Part shown: one piece after another, positions 7,353 through 15,419 of the stretch
Position numbering within the stretch: position 1 is the stretch's first letter
Layout of the letters: each line of letters starts with the position of its first letter
NCBI GenBank assembly: GCA_017537965.1
Contig: JAFYJV010000018.1
Location: 62,001 to 126,000 of the forward strand
From: Bacteroidales bacterium
GTDB lineage: Bacteria; Bacteroidota; Bacteroidia; Bacteroidales; F082
DNA length: 64,000 nucleotides
Reading direction: 5' to 3'
Notes under the pieces: model-generated
What the model saw: the letters and a program-made list of their open reading frames with translations, nothing else
Told to the model about the DNA's origin: nothing
Database searches by the model: none
Made by a program: the position numbers and the translations under genes

Positions 7353-8516
7353 ATGAAACGCACACATATTGGCATCTATGGCCGCACCAACAGCGGTAAA
7401 AGCTCCCTCATCAACAAACTGACGGGACAAAACACTGCTATCGTCTCCGCACAAGCTGGCACCACCACCGATCCAGTGAAGAAATCCATCGAGATCTTCG
7501 GCATCGGGCCTGTGGTCTTGATTGACACCGCCGGTATCGACGATGCCTCGGAACTTGGAAAACAAAGGGTGGAGAAGACCTATCAGACTTTGAAGGAGAT
7601 TGACTGTGCGGTTCTTGTGGTCGCCGACAACCGATTTGGCGAACCCGAAATAAAGATCATCGAACAATTCAAGAAATATGCGTTGCCATACGTTTTGGTC
7701 AACAACATGTTTGAGGGTGTGGTAAATAGTGACGCCATCAACCTCAACGTCCTGAAAGATGACCCGCAACCCATTGTTGAAGCACTGAAAGAAGCCATCC
7801 CTGAAAGCGCCTATAAAAAAGCTTCCATGTTGGGCGACCTTGTCCAATCCGGCGACTTGGTGTTGCTGGTGACGCCCATCGACGCCGAAGCTCCCGAAGG
7901 ACGACTCATCCTGCCTCAGGTGATGGCCATCCGCGATGTGCTCGACAACGATTGCATCTGCACTGTGTTGAAAGAAACCAATCTGAAACAGTATTTCGAT
8001 ACAAACATGCCCCGCCCTGATTTGGTGGTTACCGACTCACAGGCTTTTGCCATTGTGAGCAAGATTGTTCCCGAAGACGTGAGATTGACTAGCTTCAGCA
8101 TCCTCTTGGCGAGATTAAGAGGTGATTTCGAGAATTACCTGAAAGGCACGCCGCATTTGGCTCAACTTCAAGATGGCGACATGATCTTGATGCTTGAATC
8201 GTGTACCCATGAGATCAGCTGCGGCGACATTGGACGGGTGAAACTTCCCAACTTGATCCGCAAGTTCACGGGCAAGGACATCCAGTTCGACTATGTGGCT
8301 GGGCTATCACCCATTAATAATATTCACCAATACGCCATGGCTATCCAATGCGGGGGCTGCGTGGCTACACGGAAACAACTCGTCAACCGCACCAACCTCG
8401 CCGTCCAAGCAGGCATCCCCATCAGCAACTATGGCATGGCCATCGCCTTTATGACCGGTATCTTCAACCGTGCGACAGCCGTCATTGCGACAACAAATAA
8501 ACAACTCAACAAATAA
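7353..8516 (+). CDS. hydF: [FeFe]-hydrogenase maturation GTPase HydF
   Basis: The scaffold GTPase that carries the di-iron precursor of the H-cluster and delivers it to apo-hydrogenase. It has 387 residues. The GTPase domain has P-loop GRTNSGKSS (10-18), TTTD (37-40), and DTAG (58-61). The C-terminal cluster-binding domain has CTH at 284-286 and CGGC at 333-336. In the usual family motif CxH...HCxxC a His precedes the second cysteine; here it is Gln332. The last codons (TTNKQLNK) lie in the first copy of a 16-bp duplication that continues into the hydG leader. Eleven bases separate it from hydG, so the two are co-expressed. Confidence 0.95.
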   Translation: MKRTHIGIYGRTNSGKSSLINKLTGQNTAIVSAQAGTTTDPVKKSIEIFGIGPVVLIDTAGIDDASELGKQRVEKTYQTLKEIDCAVLVVADNRFGEPEIKIIEQFKKYALPYVLVNNMFEGVVNSDAINLNVLKDDPQPIVEALKEAIPESAYKKASMLGDLVQSGDLVLLVTPIDAEAPEGRLILPQVMAIRDVLDNDCICTVLKETNLKQYFDTNMPRPDLVVTDSQAFAIVSKIVPEDVRLTSFSILLARLRGDFENYLKGTPHLAQLQDGDMILMLESCTHEISCGDIGRVKLPNLIRKFTGKDIQFDYVAGLSPINNIHQYAMAIQCGGCVATRKQLVNRTNLAVQAGIPISNYGMAIAFMTGIFNRATAVIATTNKQLNK

Positions 8517-8523
8517 ACAACTC
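8492..8523. repeat. 16-bp tandem duplication at the hydF-hydG junction
   Basis: Two identical 16-bp copies (8492-8507 and 8508-8523) beginning AACAAATAAACAACTC. The first encodes the tail of HydF; the second holds the hydF stop and the hydG leader, ending 4 bases before the hydG ATG. Confidence 0.85.
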
Positions 8524-8527
8524 AACA

Positions 8528-9982
8528 ATGAAATTCAATCCTGAAAAATGCCGTATCCCAGACGAGCCCAACAAGCCGTTTATCTCTTCGGAAGAGATTT
8601 GGGATTACATCAACAACACCAAAAGCACCCCGGAAAGGGTACACGAAATCATCCAAAAGTCTCTCGACAAGAATCGTCTGACCCTTGAAGAGACCGCTGT
8701 GCTGGTCAACACCACTGACCCTGCGCTGGTAGAGGAAATCAAGGAAGGCGCACGCGAACTGAAACGCCGCATCTATGGCAACCGCATCGTGCTGTTCGCC
8801 CCCCTCTATGTGGGCAACTACTGCGTCAACAACTGCTCCTACTGCGGCTTCCGCTCCTCCAACAAGGAGCAGATCCGCACCACCCTTACCGACGAAGAGT
8901 TGGTCCGCAACGTGGAAGCCTTGGAGGAAGACGGCCAGAAGCGCCTCATCCTTGTCTATGGCGAGTCGCCGAAGTATTCACCTGAGTACATCGCCCATAC
9001 GGTGAAGGTGACCTACGCTACCCATAAAGGCAAAGGCAGTATCCGTCGTGTGAACATCAACGCCGCTCCACTCGATGTGGAAGGCTTCCGCACCGTGAAA
9101 GAGGCAGGTATCGGCACCTACCAGATCTTCCAGGAGACCTACTGCCCCGAGATCTACAACGACTACCACCCGAAGAATACGTTGAAGGGCAACTATGAAT
9201 GGCGTCTGACCGCCATGGACCGCGCCCAGCAGGCAGGCATCGACGACAACGGTCTGGGTATCCTCTTTGGTTTATATGACTGGCGTTACGAGGTGCTGGC
9301 CATGATTCGTCACACCAACCACCTGGAGGCTTGCTTCAACGTGGGTCCGCACACCATCTCCTTCCCGCGTATCAAGGACGCTTCAGGTTTGAGTATCGAT
9401 AAGAAGTATTTCGTTGACGACGATACATTTGAGAAAATCATTGCCATCTTTCGTCTGGCCGTGCCTTACACCGGCATGATCCTGACCGCCCGTGAGGATG
9501 CCGCCTTCCGCGTGAAGGCCATCGAATACGGCATCTCCCAGATCGATGGCGGCACCAACCTGCAGATCGGCGACTACAAGTACCATCACGAAGAGGAAGA
9601 GAAGAACAGCGACAAGCAGGAGAACCAGAACCTGCACCGCGAGCAGTTCAAGATCGGCGACGATCGCAGCTTGGGCGAGACCATTGACGAGCTCCTCGAT
9701 CACGACTTCATTCCTTCGTTTTGCACCGCCTGCTACCGCCTCGGCCGTACTGGAGAGCACTTCATGGAGTTCAGCGTGCCGGGCTTCATCAAGCGTTACT
9801 GTACCCCCAACGCCATCCTCACCCTCACTGAATACTTGGTGGACTACGCCACGCCCGAAGTCGCCGCCAAGGGCTGGAAGTGCATCGAGAACAACTTCAA
9901 GAACGTCGATCCGAAGTTCCTTGACGAGCTGAAGGCAAGGATTGAGCGCATCAAGCAGGGCGAGAGAGATCTGTATTTTTAA
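8528..9982 (+). CDS. hydG: [FeFe]-hydrogenase maturation radical SAM tyrosine lyase HydG
   Basis: HydG splits tyrosine to make the CO and CN ligands of the H-cluster. It has 484 residues, the normal length. The radical-SAM cysteines are C99-VNN-C103-SY-C106 (CX3CX2C), and the C-terminal auxiliary cluster site is C399-TA-C402 ... C425 (CX2CX22C), which is diagnostic for HydG over the related ThiH. Both sets are complete, so the enzyme should be active. It follows hydF closely. The third maturase, HydE, and the hydrogenase itself are not in this window and must lie elsewhere if present. Confidence 0.96.
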   Translation: MKFNPEKCRIPDEPNKPFISSEEIWDYINNTKSTPERVHEIIQKSLDKNRLTLEETAVLVNTTDPALVEEIKEGARELKRRIYGNRIVLFAPLYVGNYCVNNCSYCGFRSSNKEQIRTTLTDEELVRNVEALEEDGQKRLILVYGESPKYSPEYIAHTVKVTYATHKGKGSIRRVNINAAPLDVEGFRTVKEAGIGTYQIFQETYCPEIYNDYHPKNTLKGNYEWRLTAMDRAQQAGIDDNGLGILFGLYDWRYEVLAMIRHTNHLEACFNVGPHTISFPRIKDASGLSIDKKYFVDDDTFEKIIAIFRLAVPYTGMILTAREDAAFRVKAIEYGISQIDGGTNLQIGDYKYHHEEEEKNSDKQENQNLHREQFKIGDDRSLGETIDELLDHDFIPSFCTACYRLGRTGEHFMEFSVPGFIKRYCTPNAILTLTEYLVDYATPEVAAKGWKCIENNFKNVDPKFLDELKARIERIKQGERDLYF

Positions 9983-10018
9983 AGAAGTCAAGAAGACAGA
10001 AGTCAGAAGTAAGAAGAT
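9983..10018. repeat. Heptamer array, AGAAGTC type, 5 units
   Basis: Five units (AGAAGTC, AAGAAGAC, AGAAGTC, AGAAGTA, AGAAGAT; one has 8 bases) beginning immediately after the hydG stop codon. Confidence 0.8.
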
Positions 10019-10124
10019 CATAGGCGCATCAGTTCACACAACCCGCCCTTGGTGCCGACAACAAAGGCCAAGGGGTTGTCCTCGGGATATTTGAGTATTT
10101 GGAGGGTGAATAGGATTAGTCAAA
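10019..10124 (-). pseudogene. Possible remnant of a coding sequence
   Basis: The minus strand has an open stretch of about 35 codons ending in TGA near 10019, with protein-like content (KYPEDNPLAFVVGTKGG, then LCELMRL). There is a stop just upstream and no start codon. It fills most of the hydG-rpn gap and looks like the 3' end of a decayed gene. I do not recognise the family, and chance cannot be excluded at this length. Confidence 0.3.
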
Positions 10125-10174
10125 GGATTGTAAAATATTTCTTCAAAAATGTTGTGTGATGTAAAAAAATAACG

Positions 10175-10182
10175 TATTTTTG
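10175..10182 (+). promoter_or_regulatory. -7 box (TATTTTTG), rpn-like gene
   Basis: TATTTTTG followed by CGG, 25 bases before the ATG at 10208; matches the Bacteroidota -7 consensus. Confidence 0.65.
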
Positions 10183-10207
10183 CGGAAAATTTCTAAACCA
10201 TCACGCC

Positions 10208-11083
10208 ATGAAGAAAACCGACAATGTCATCCGCTTTGACTGGGCCGCGAAAAACATTCTTCGCGACAAGGCCTCGTTCGTCATCCTCGAAGGTTTCCTG
10301 ACTGCCCTCCTGAAAGAGAAAGTAACCATCATCGAGCTCCTTGAGAGCGAGAGCAACCGCCAGCGGCGCACGGCCAAGGCCAACCGTGTGGATGTGAAGG
10401 CCAAGAACAGCAAGGGGGAGATCTTCCTCATCGAGATTCAGCAGGCGTCGGAGACAGACTACCTGGAGCGTATCGTGTTCAGCACGGCCAAGACGATCAC
10501 CGAGCATATCGACACGGGCATCGACTATTCCCAGATCAAGAAGGTGTACTCGGTGAACATCGTCTATTTCAACTTGGGCGAGGGGAGCGACTACCTATAC
10601 CACGGTCAGAGCGTCCTTCGGGGTGTGAACACGGGCGACACGCTGCGGATGAGCGGGAAGGCCAGCGAAGGCTTGAGGATGGTGAACCCGAAGAATGTGT
10701 TCCCGGAGTACTACATCCTCCGCGTGAAGAAGTTCGACGACGAGAATCCCGACACGGCGTTGGGCGAGTGGATGCGCTATTTCAAGTGGGGCTACATCGA
10801 CCCCGAGACGAAGGTTCCGGGCTTGAAGGAAGCCATGGAGCGGCTCAACGTGCTCAACCTAAGCAAAGAAGACAGGAAACGCTACGACTACGACCTGTAC
10901 GACAGCCATTATGAGGAGGACATCGTGGATACCGCCCGTTTCGAGGGACGGGAAGAAGGACTCGCACAAGGTCGTGAGGAAGGTCTCGCACAAGGTCGGC
11001 TGTTGGAAAAGGAAGCCATGGCAAAAAGGCTAGAGGAAGCAGGGATTGCCCCCGAAGTCATCAGTGCGGTCACTGGACTTTGA
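10208..11083 (+). CDS. Rpn-family PD-(D/E)XK nuclease (transposase-like)
   Basis: A 291-residue protein of the Rpn/PDDEXK transposase-like family, whose members cut DNA and promote RecA-independent recombination, or act in phage defence. The start FDWAAKNILRDKASF matches the family opening. The nuclease core shows Asp62 in RVDVKAKNSKG and E76-I-Q78 in FLIEIQ, a D-x13-E-x-Q arrangement. The C-terminus contains two near-identical GLAQGREE repeats followed by a Glu/Lys helix, as in other Rpn proteins, where this region varies by recombination. It has its own promoter and stands alone between unrelated genes. Such genes are usually multicopy in Bacteroidales. Confidence 0.92.
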   Translation: MKKTDNVIRFDWAAKNILRDKASFVILEGFLTALLKEKVTIIELLESESNRQRRTAKANRVDVKAKNSKGEIFLIEIQQASETDYLERIVFSTAKTITEHIDTGIDYSQIKKVYSVNIVYFNLGEGSDYLYHGQSVLRGVNTGDTLRMSGKASEGLRMVNPKNVFPEYYILRVKKFDDENPDTALGEWMRYFKWGYIDPETKVPGLKEAMERLNVLNLSKEDRKRYDYDLYDSHYEEDIVDTARFEGREEGLAQGREEGLAQGRLLEKEAMAKRLEEAGIAPEVISAVTGL

Positions 11084-11191
11084 CAAAATGATCGCCACCA
11101 CTAAACTCACAGAGCATTTTGATGGCGGTTGTTTCTTTTGGCGAGCGTTCAAAGCGGTTTTTCTTGTTGTTTGACAAATAACGTTTTTTCT

Positions 11192-11199
11192 TATCTTTG
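11192..11199 (+). promoter_or_regulatory. Promoter of the S9 peptidase gene
   Basis: -7 box TATCTTTG at 11192-11199 with a TTTG at 11170-11173 at the right distance to be the -33 element (18 bases between). The ATG is at 11224. Confidence 0.7.
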
Positions 11200-11223
11200 C
11201 CCCAAATTCCAAATGGATCAACA

Positions 11224-13365
11224 ATGAAAAAACTATTCCTATTCCTCCTCCTCGCCCTGGCGTTCAACGCTGGCGCTCAGGAAAAGAAATTCTTCACTCC
11301 CGCTGACGCTTCCTATAACAATAGAAGCCTCTATGCCCAACGTCCCAACCAATTGAAATGGGTAGGTGACTCCGACATCTTGATGAAGGTCAAGGACAAA
11401 GAGATCATCACCATGCTCCCAGGCAAGAAAAACGAAGGGGTGTTCCTGACACTGGACGAACTCAATGGATATGCCCGTGAAGCCGGCATCGACAGCCTGC
11501 GCCGTATCCCACAGCTGACTTGGCTCAATGACCGTCAATGCTATTTCTATTCCATGGGTAAGGACGGCACTGCACTGAACCGTTTCGATATCAAGTCAAA
11601 AAAAATGGAGCGGATGACCACAGTGCCGAAAGATGCCGAGAATCAATCCATCTGCGATGCTACTATGCGTGTTGCCTACACCATAAAAAACAACCTCTTT
11701 GTGGCTGACGGAAGCAAACAGGTCCAGATCACCGACAACCCCGAAGGCGTGGTGGCAGGACAGAGTGTGCACCGTAACGAGTTTGCTATCAAAGGCGGCA
11801 TCTTCTGGTCGCCCGACGGCTCGCAGCTGGCCTACTACTCCATGGATGAGCGCATGGTCACTGACTATCCGTTGGTCGATATCGACGAACGCATCGCCAC
11901 CGCCAAGCCAATCAAATACCCCATGGCCGGCATGACCAGCCATCAGGTGACACTCCATATTTATAATATGGCAACGAGAAAGGAAATCGTCGTGAAGACG
12001 GGTGAACCCGTAGAGCAATATCTCACGGCCATCACTTGGAACCCCGACAACAAACGTATCTATATCGGTGTGCTGAACCGCGAGCAGAATCATCTGAAAT
12101 TCAATGAATATAATGCCATCACGGGAGATTTCATCCAAACCATCTTTGAGGATCGTGATGAGCAATATGTGGAACCCCAAGGCCCCGCCTACTTCTTGCC
12201 CAACAATCCCGACCAGTTCATCTGGAAAGCACAGCGCGACGGCTACTACCATCTCTATCTTTACACCATAAGCAAACATCAGGTGAAACAGCTTACCAAG
12301 GGCGAGTTCGTGATCACCGACTTCAATGGCTTCTCCAAGGATGGCACCAAGATCTATTATCGCTCCACCGAGGTGAGCCCGCTGGAACGTCACTGCTATA
12401 TGATGGACATCAAGAGCGGCAAGGTCACCAAACTCACCCAAGAGCATGGCACCCACGATGTGATGCCTTCCAAGAGCGGCCGTTACTTCCTCGACTATTA
12501 TACCAGTACCGATGTGCCTTACAATGTGGACTTGCAAGATGCCAAAGGCAAGATGGTTTCCCGTCTGCATGAAGCTGAGAATCCACTGAAAGACTATAAC
12601 ATCGGTGAGACCACTCTTGGCACATTGAAATCCGAGGATGGACAAACCCTTTATACCCGTCTCATCAAGCCTTATAACTTCGATTCTTCGAAGAAATATC
12701 CCGTCATTGTCTATGTGTATGGCGGTCCTCATGCCCAACTAATCACCGATGAGTGGACGGCTGGCGCAGGCATCTATCTGAACTATTTGGCTCAAGAAGG
12801 CTTCTTGGTGTTTACCCTCGACAACCGTGGCTCCGCCGATCGTGGCGAGGCCTTTGAACAATGCATCCATCGTCAGTGCGGTCAGTTGGAGATGCGCGAC
12901 CAGATGGTGGGCATCGAATGGCTCAAGACCCTGCCATACGTTGATGCCGAACGTATCGGCAGCGATGGCTGGAGTTATGGCGGCTTCATGTCAACCTCAC
13001 TGAAGATCAACCATCCCGAGGTGTTCAAGGTGAGTGTGGCAGGCGGTCCTGTGTTGGATTGGAAGTATTACGAGATCATGTATGGCGAGCGTTACATGGA
13101 CATGCCGCAGGAAAACCCTGAGGGTTATGAGCTTACCAGCCTTGAGAACAAGACTGACAAGCTTGAAGGGAAACTCTTGATGATTCATTGCACTACCGAC
13201 CCCGTGGTGATGTGGCAGAGCAGTCTGGTCTTTGTGGAGAATTGCATTCACAACGGCAAGCAGCTTGATTACTTCGTGTATCCCGGCCATGACCACAACG
13301 TCTATGGCATGGATCGGGCACATCTGATCACCAAGATCACCCAGTATTTCAAGGATAACCTATAA
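11224..13365 (+). CDS. Exported dipeptidyl-peptidase IV-like S9 serine peptidase
   Basis: Removes dipeptides from peptide N-termini, typically X-Pro, in the periplasm or at the surface. It has 713 residues from MKKLFLFLLLALAFNAGAQ, a clean signal peptide; an in-frame ATG 27 bases earlier lies too close to the -7 box. Residues 30-470 form the beta-propeller (DPPIV_N; for instance FWSPDGSQLAYYSMDE). Residues 480-713 are the alpha/beta hydrolase, with Ser584 in GWSYGG, Asp659 in TTDPVV and His691 in GHDHNVYG as the likely triad. It is a single-gene unit, closed by a strong hairpin. Complete and of normal length for the family. Confidence 0.93.
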   Translation: MKKLFLFLLLALAFNAGAQEKKFFTPADASYNNRSLYAQRPNQLKWVGDSDILMKVKDKEIITMLPGKKNEGVFLTLDELNGYAREAGIDSLRRIPQLTWLNDRQCYFYSMGKDGTALNRFDIKSKKMERMTTVPKDAENQSICDATMRVAYTIKNNLFVADGSKQVQITDNPEGVVAGQSVHRNEFAIKGGIFWSPDGSQLAYYSMDERMVTDYPLVDIDERIATAKPIKYPMAGMTSHQVTLHIYNMATRKEIVVKTGEPVEQYLTAITWNPDNKRIYIGVLNREQNHLKFNEYNAITGDFIQTIFEDRDEQYVEPQGPAYFLPNNPDQFIWKAQRDGYYHLYLYTISKHQVKQLTKGEFVITDFNGFSKDGTKIYYRSTEVSPLERHCYMMDIKSGKVTKLTQEHGTHDVMPSKSGRYFLDYYTSTDVPYNVDLQDAKGKMVSRLHEAENPLKDYNIGETTLGTLKSEDGQTLYTRLIKPYNFDSSKKYPVIVYVYGGPHAQLITDEWTAGAGIYLNYLAQEGFLVFTLDNRGSADRGEAFEQCIHRQCGQLEMRDQMVGIEWLKTLPYVDAERIGSDGWSYGGFMSTSLKINHPEVFKVSVAGGPVLDWKYYEIMYGERYMDMPQENPEGYELTSLENKTDKLEGKLLMIHCTTDPVVMWQSSLVFVENCIHNGKQLDYFVYPGHDHNVYGMDRAHLITKITQYFKDNL

Positions 13366-13369
13366 ACTG

Positions 13370-13397
13370 AAAAGGGCGGCCGATCGGCCGCCCTTTT
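13370..13397. terminator. Bidirectional terminator, 28-bp perfect palindrome
   Basis: A perfect palindrome with AAAAGGGCGGCC as its left arm, centred on GATC, ending in TTTT. It lies between the S9 peptidase stop (13365) and the convergent gene ending at 13416. Confidence 0.92.
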
Positions 13398-13415
13398 CTT
13401 CTTTAATGTTTTTTT

Positions 13416-14105
13416 TTAATTTGCAGGAATCGCATAGGAATATCGGATATAGATATCGGTGACCATACTCTCTGCGCCTGAGGCATTGTGAAGTATGGGC
13501 TGATTGGGTTCTGCGTTGCGTATGTCAATGGTATTAAAACCGAAGCTGATGCTGTTTCCGTAACAATTAAAACCTACGCCTGCACCTGTGTAGAAACCTT
13601 TTGCGGACACTACTCGACCTGGATTGCCAATATAGGCCTGGTTGGTGGGGATGGCATATCCCACACGTGCCTCTGCAAAGAGTTTTGTGCTCCATCCGGG
13701 GGTGCTGAGCCTGATATTGGCGTAGATGGGAATTGTGTTCAGAAAGGCAGAATTTTCATAATGGCCCAACATGTTTCTCGTGCCATAGTATTCAGCACCC
13801 ATTCCGAGGCTGAGCAGGCGTCCGGCCTGAACTTCACTCATGCAGCCGACGCTATAGTGGTGGGGATATTCATGCCAAAAGATGCCAATTGGGTCGGAGA
13901 CGCCAAGTTCACCAATAAGGTGGATCCGGAGCTCTCCGATGTCATCGTGGAAACGAGCGAGAGTATGGGGTTTCGGTCGGGGTTTGGTGGTCGTGGTGGT
14001 GTACTTATGTGTTGACTTGTGACGGTGTACTGTTCGGCTTCGTTGTGCATCGGCTGTAACGGCCAGTGCAAAGATTATAGCTAAGAATAAGATGGCCTTT
14101 TTCAT
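13416..14105 (-). CDS. Exported beta-barrel-like protein, function unknown
   Basis: A 229-residue protein with a signal peptide (MKKAILFLAIIFALAVTADA) and then a basic Thr/Lys/Pro-rich segment (HKYTTTTTKPRPKPH, about 30-48). The rest alternates hydrophobic and polar residues in strands (SLGMGAEYYG, FAEARVGYAI, FYTGAGVGFN, SISFGFNTID) and ends IYIRYSYAIPAN, as in small outer-membrane barrels. It is a single gene without a clear partner. The 121 bases before it hold no feature I can name. Confidence 0.75.
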   Translation of the reverse strand: MKKAILFLAIIFALAVTADAQRSRTVHRHKSTHKYTTTTTKPRPKPHTLARFHDDIGELRIHLIGELGVSDPIGIFWHEYPHHYSVGCMSEVQAGRLLSLGMGAEYYGTRNMLGHYENSAFLNTIPIYANIRLSTPGWSTKLFAEARVGYAIPTNQAYIGNPGRVVSAKGFYTGAGVGFNCYGNSISFGFNTIDIRNAEPNQPILHNASGAESMVTDIYIRYSYAIPAN

Positions 14106-14226
14106 AGTATGTAGTTTTTAGTATTCTGAAATAGGAAGACGAAATCTTCTGCGGAAAAGATCCGTAGAGCAAAAAAATACAAGAATCATACCAAAGAGTT
14201 TCCCGTATCTCTTAGGGGGAGAGGCT

Positions 14227-14730
14227 TTATTTGACAGCCTGCAACCTTGTTTTGAGACTGTTCTTGATGCTGTTGGAGGAGAAAGTGGCTCCGCTGACGG
14301 CATCCACTTCTTTATTCAGGGCCTCTTCTACGGTGAGGCCGTTCCATGACTCCAAGAAGCCGGCATTGATGACCTTCTTGAGGAAGCCGGGTGTCTCGTC
14401 GTTGTCGAGCACTCTAACTTCAATGATCTTGCCTTTTGTGTCCAGGGCGATCTGTAGAGGCGTGGGTCCGTTGAAGCCTTTGATGTCATCTGAAAAAGGT
14501 GAGGAGAGCAACACTGTGCCGATCACTTTGCCTTTGTTGTCCTTCACGGCGTATGTTGCCGTTTCGGTCAGTTCGACGTAAGCAGCCTTGGGGAAGGCAG
14601 TCTGGAGCTCGGTCAAAGTCTCGACGGGAAGGTCTTTTTCTGTGGGCGTGTAGTTGGAACACTGGGCAAACAACAAGGGAGCCGATAGGATCAATGATGC
14701 TAATAGGGTGTGGATGAAGTGTTTACGCAT
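14227..14730 (-). CDS. FMN-binding domain protein, covalently flavinylated
   Basis: A 167-residue exported protein. After a signal peptide (MRKHFIHTLLASLILSAPLLFA) comes one FMN_bind domain like those of RnfG and NqrC, with DNDETPGFLKKV in the middle and the flavinylation motif DAVSGATFS near the C-terminus; Thr149 is the residue expected to take FMN from ApbE. Such single-domain proteins pass electrons across or outside the inner membrane. No rnf or nqr gene is adjacent and it is transcribed divergently from uridine kinase, so its electron donor is not evident here. Confidence 0.88.
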   Translation of the reverse strand: MRKHFIHTLLASLILSAPLLFAQCSNYTPTEKDLPVETLTELQTAFPKAAYVELTETATYAVKDNKGKVIGTVLLSSPFSDDIKGFNGPTPLQIALDTKGKIIEVRVLDNDETPGFLKKVINAGFLESWNGLTVEEALNKEVDAVSGATFSSNSIKNSLKTRLQAVK

Positions 14731-14756
14731 TTTTTTAATCTTTTTATGTTTCCATA

Positions 14757-14764
14757 CAAAGATA
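14757..14764 (-). promoter_or_regulatory. -7 box (TATCTTTG), FMN-binding protein
   Basis: CAAAGATA on the plus strand is TATCTTTG on the minus strand, 26 bases before the ATG at 14730; back to back with the udk promoter. Confidence 0.65.
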
Positions 14765-14780
14765 CTCTTTTTTTATTTTT

Positions 14781-14788
14781 TATCTTTG
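14781..14788 (+). promoter_or_regulatory. -7 box (TATCTTTG), udk
   Basis: TATCTTTG, 22 bases before the udk start codon, in a T-rich stretch. Confidence 0.65.
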
Positions 14789-14810
14789 TGCATTCAAAAA
14801 AATCAATAAC

Positions 14811-15413
14811 ATGTTAATTATCGGTATCGCAGGCGGATCAGGTTCAGGCAAGACCACCGTCGTCAAAGAGCTTGTCAAGCAATTGCCCAACAATTCGGTT
14901 TCGGTTATCTCGCAGGATGCCTACTACTACGACAATGGTCATCTTTCTCCAGAGGAAAAGCTGCACATCAACTTCGACCATCCCGATGCCATCGAGTGGG
15001 ACTTGATGATCGACCATTTGGATCGTTTGAAGAGAGGTGAGACCATCCCGATGCCTATCTACACCTATGTCACCTGTGCTCGTTCAGAGGAAGTGGTCCA
15101 TGTAGAGCCTACCGAGGTGATCATTGTGGAAGGCATCTTGGTGCTGAACAGCGAAGAGTTGCGCAAACGCATGGATATCAAGGTGTTTGTCGATACCGAC
15201 AGTGACGAGCGTTTGATGCGTATCATCCATCGCGACATTGCTGAGCGTGGCCGTACTTGGGAGGCGGTGCTGCGCCATTACCAGACCTTTGTGAAGCCCA
15301 TGCACCAGCAGTTCATTGAACCCACCAAGCGTTATGCCGACATCATCTTGCCGCAGGGCTCGAGCCCCGTGGTAGTCGATATCCTCGCTTCGAGGATCAA
15401 GATGAGTTTATAA
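14811..15413 (+). CDS. udk: Uridine kinase
   Basis: Phosphorylates uridine and cytidine for pyrimidine salvage, in the cytoplasm. It has 200 residues, normal for the family. The P-loop GGSGSGKTT lies at 8-16, and SQDAYYYDN near 39, FDHPDAIEWDLM near 60, and IVEGILVL near 104 are all uridine kinase signatures. It ends 6 bases from the stop of the convergent sialidase gene, with no hairpin between them. Confidence 0.95.
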   Translation: MLIIGIAGGSGSGKTTVVKELVKQLPNNSVSVISQDAYYYDNGHLSPEEKLHINFDHPDAIEWDLMIDHLDRLKRGETIPMPIYTYVTCARSEEVVHVEPTEVIIVEGILVLNSEELRKRMDIKVFVDTDSDERLMRIIHRDIAERGRTWEAVLRHYQTFVKPMHQQFIEPTKRYADIILPQGSSPVVVDILASRIKMSL

Positions 15414-15419
15414 ATCCAG

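Noticed and set aside
11086-11140. Hairpin CAAAATG/CATTTTG after the rpn-like gene
   Set aside because: Seven A/T-rich pairs with a loop over 20 bases are not convincing as a terminator.
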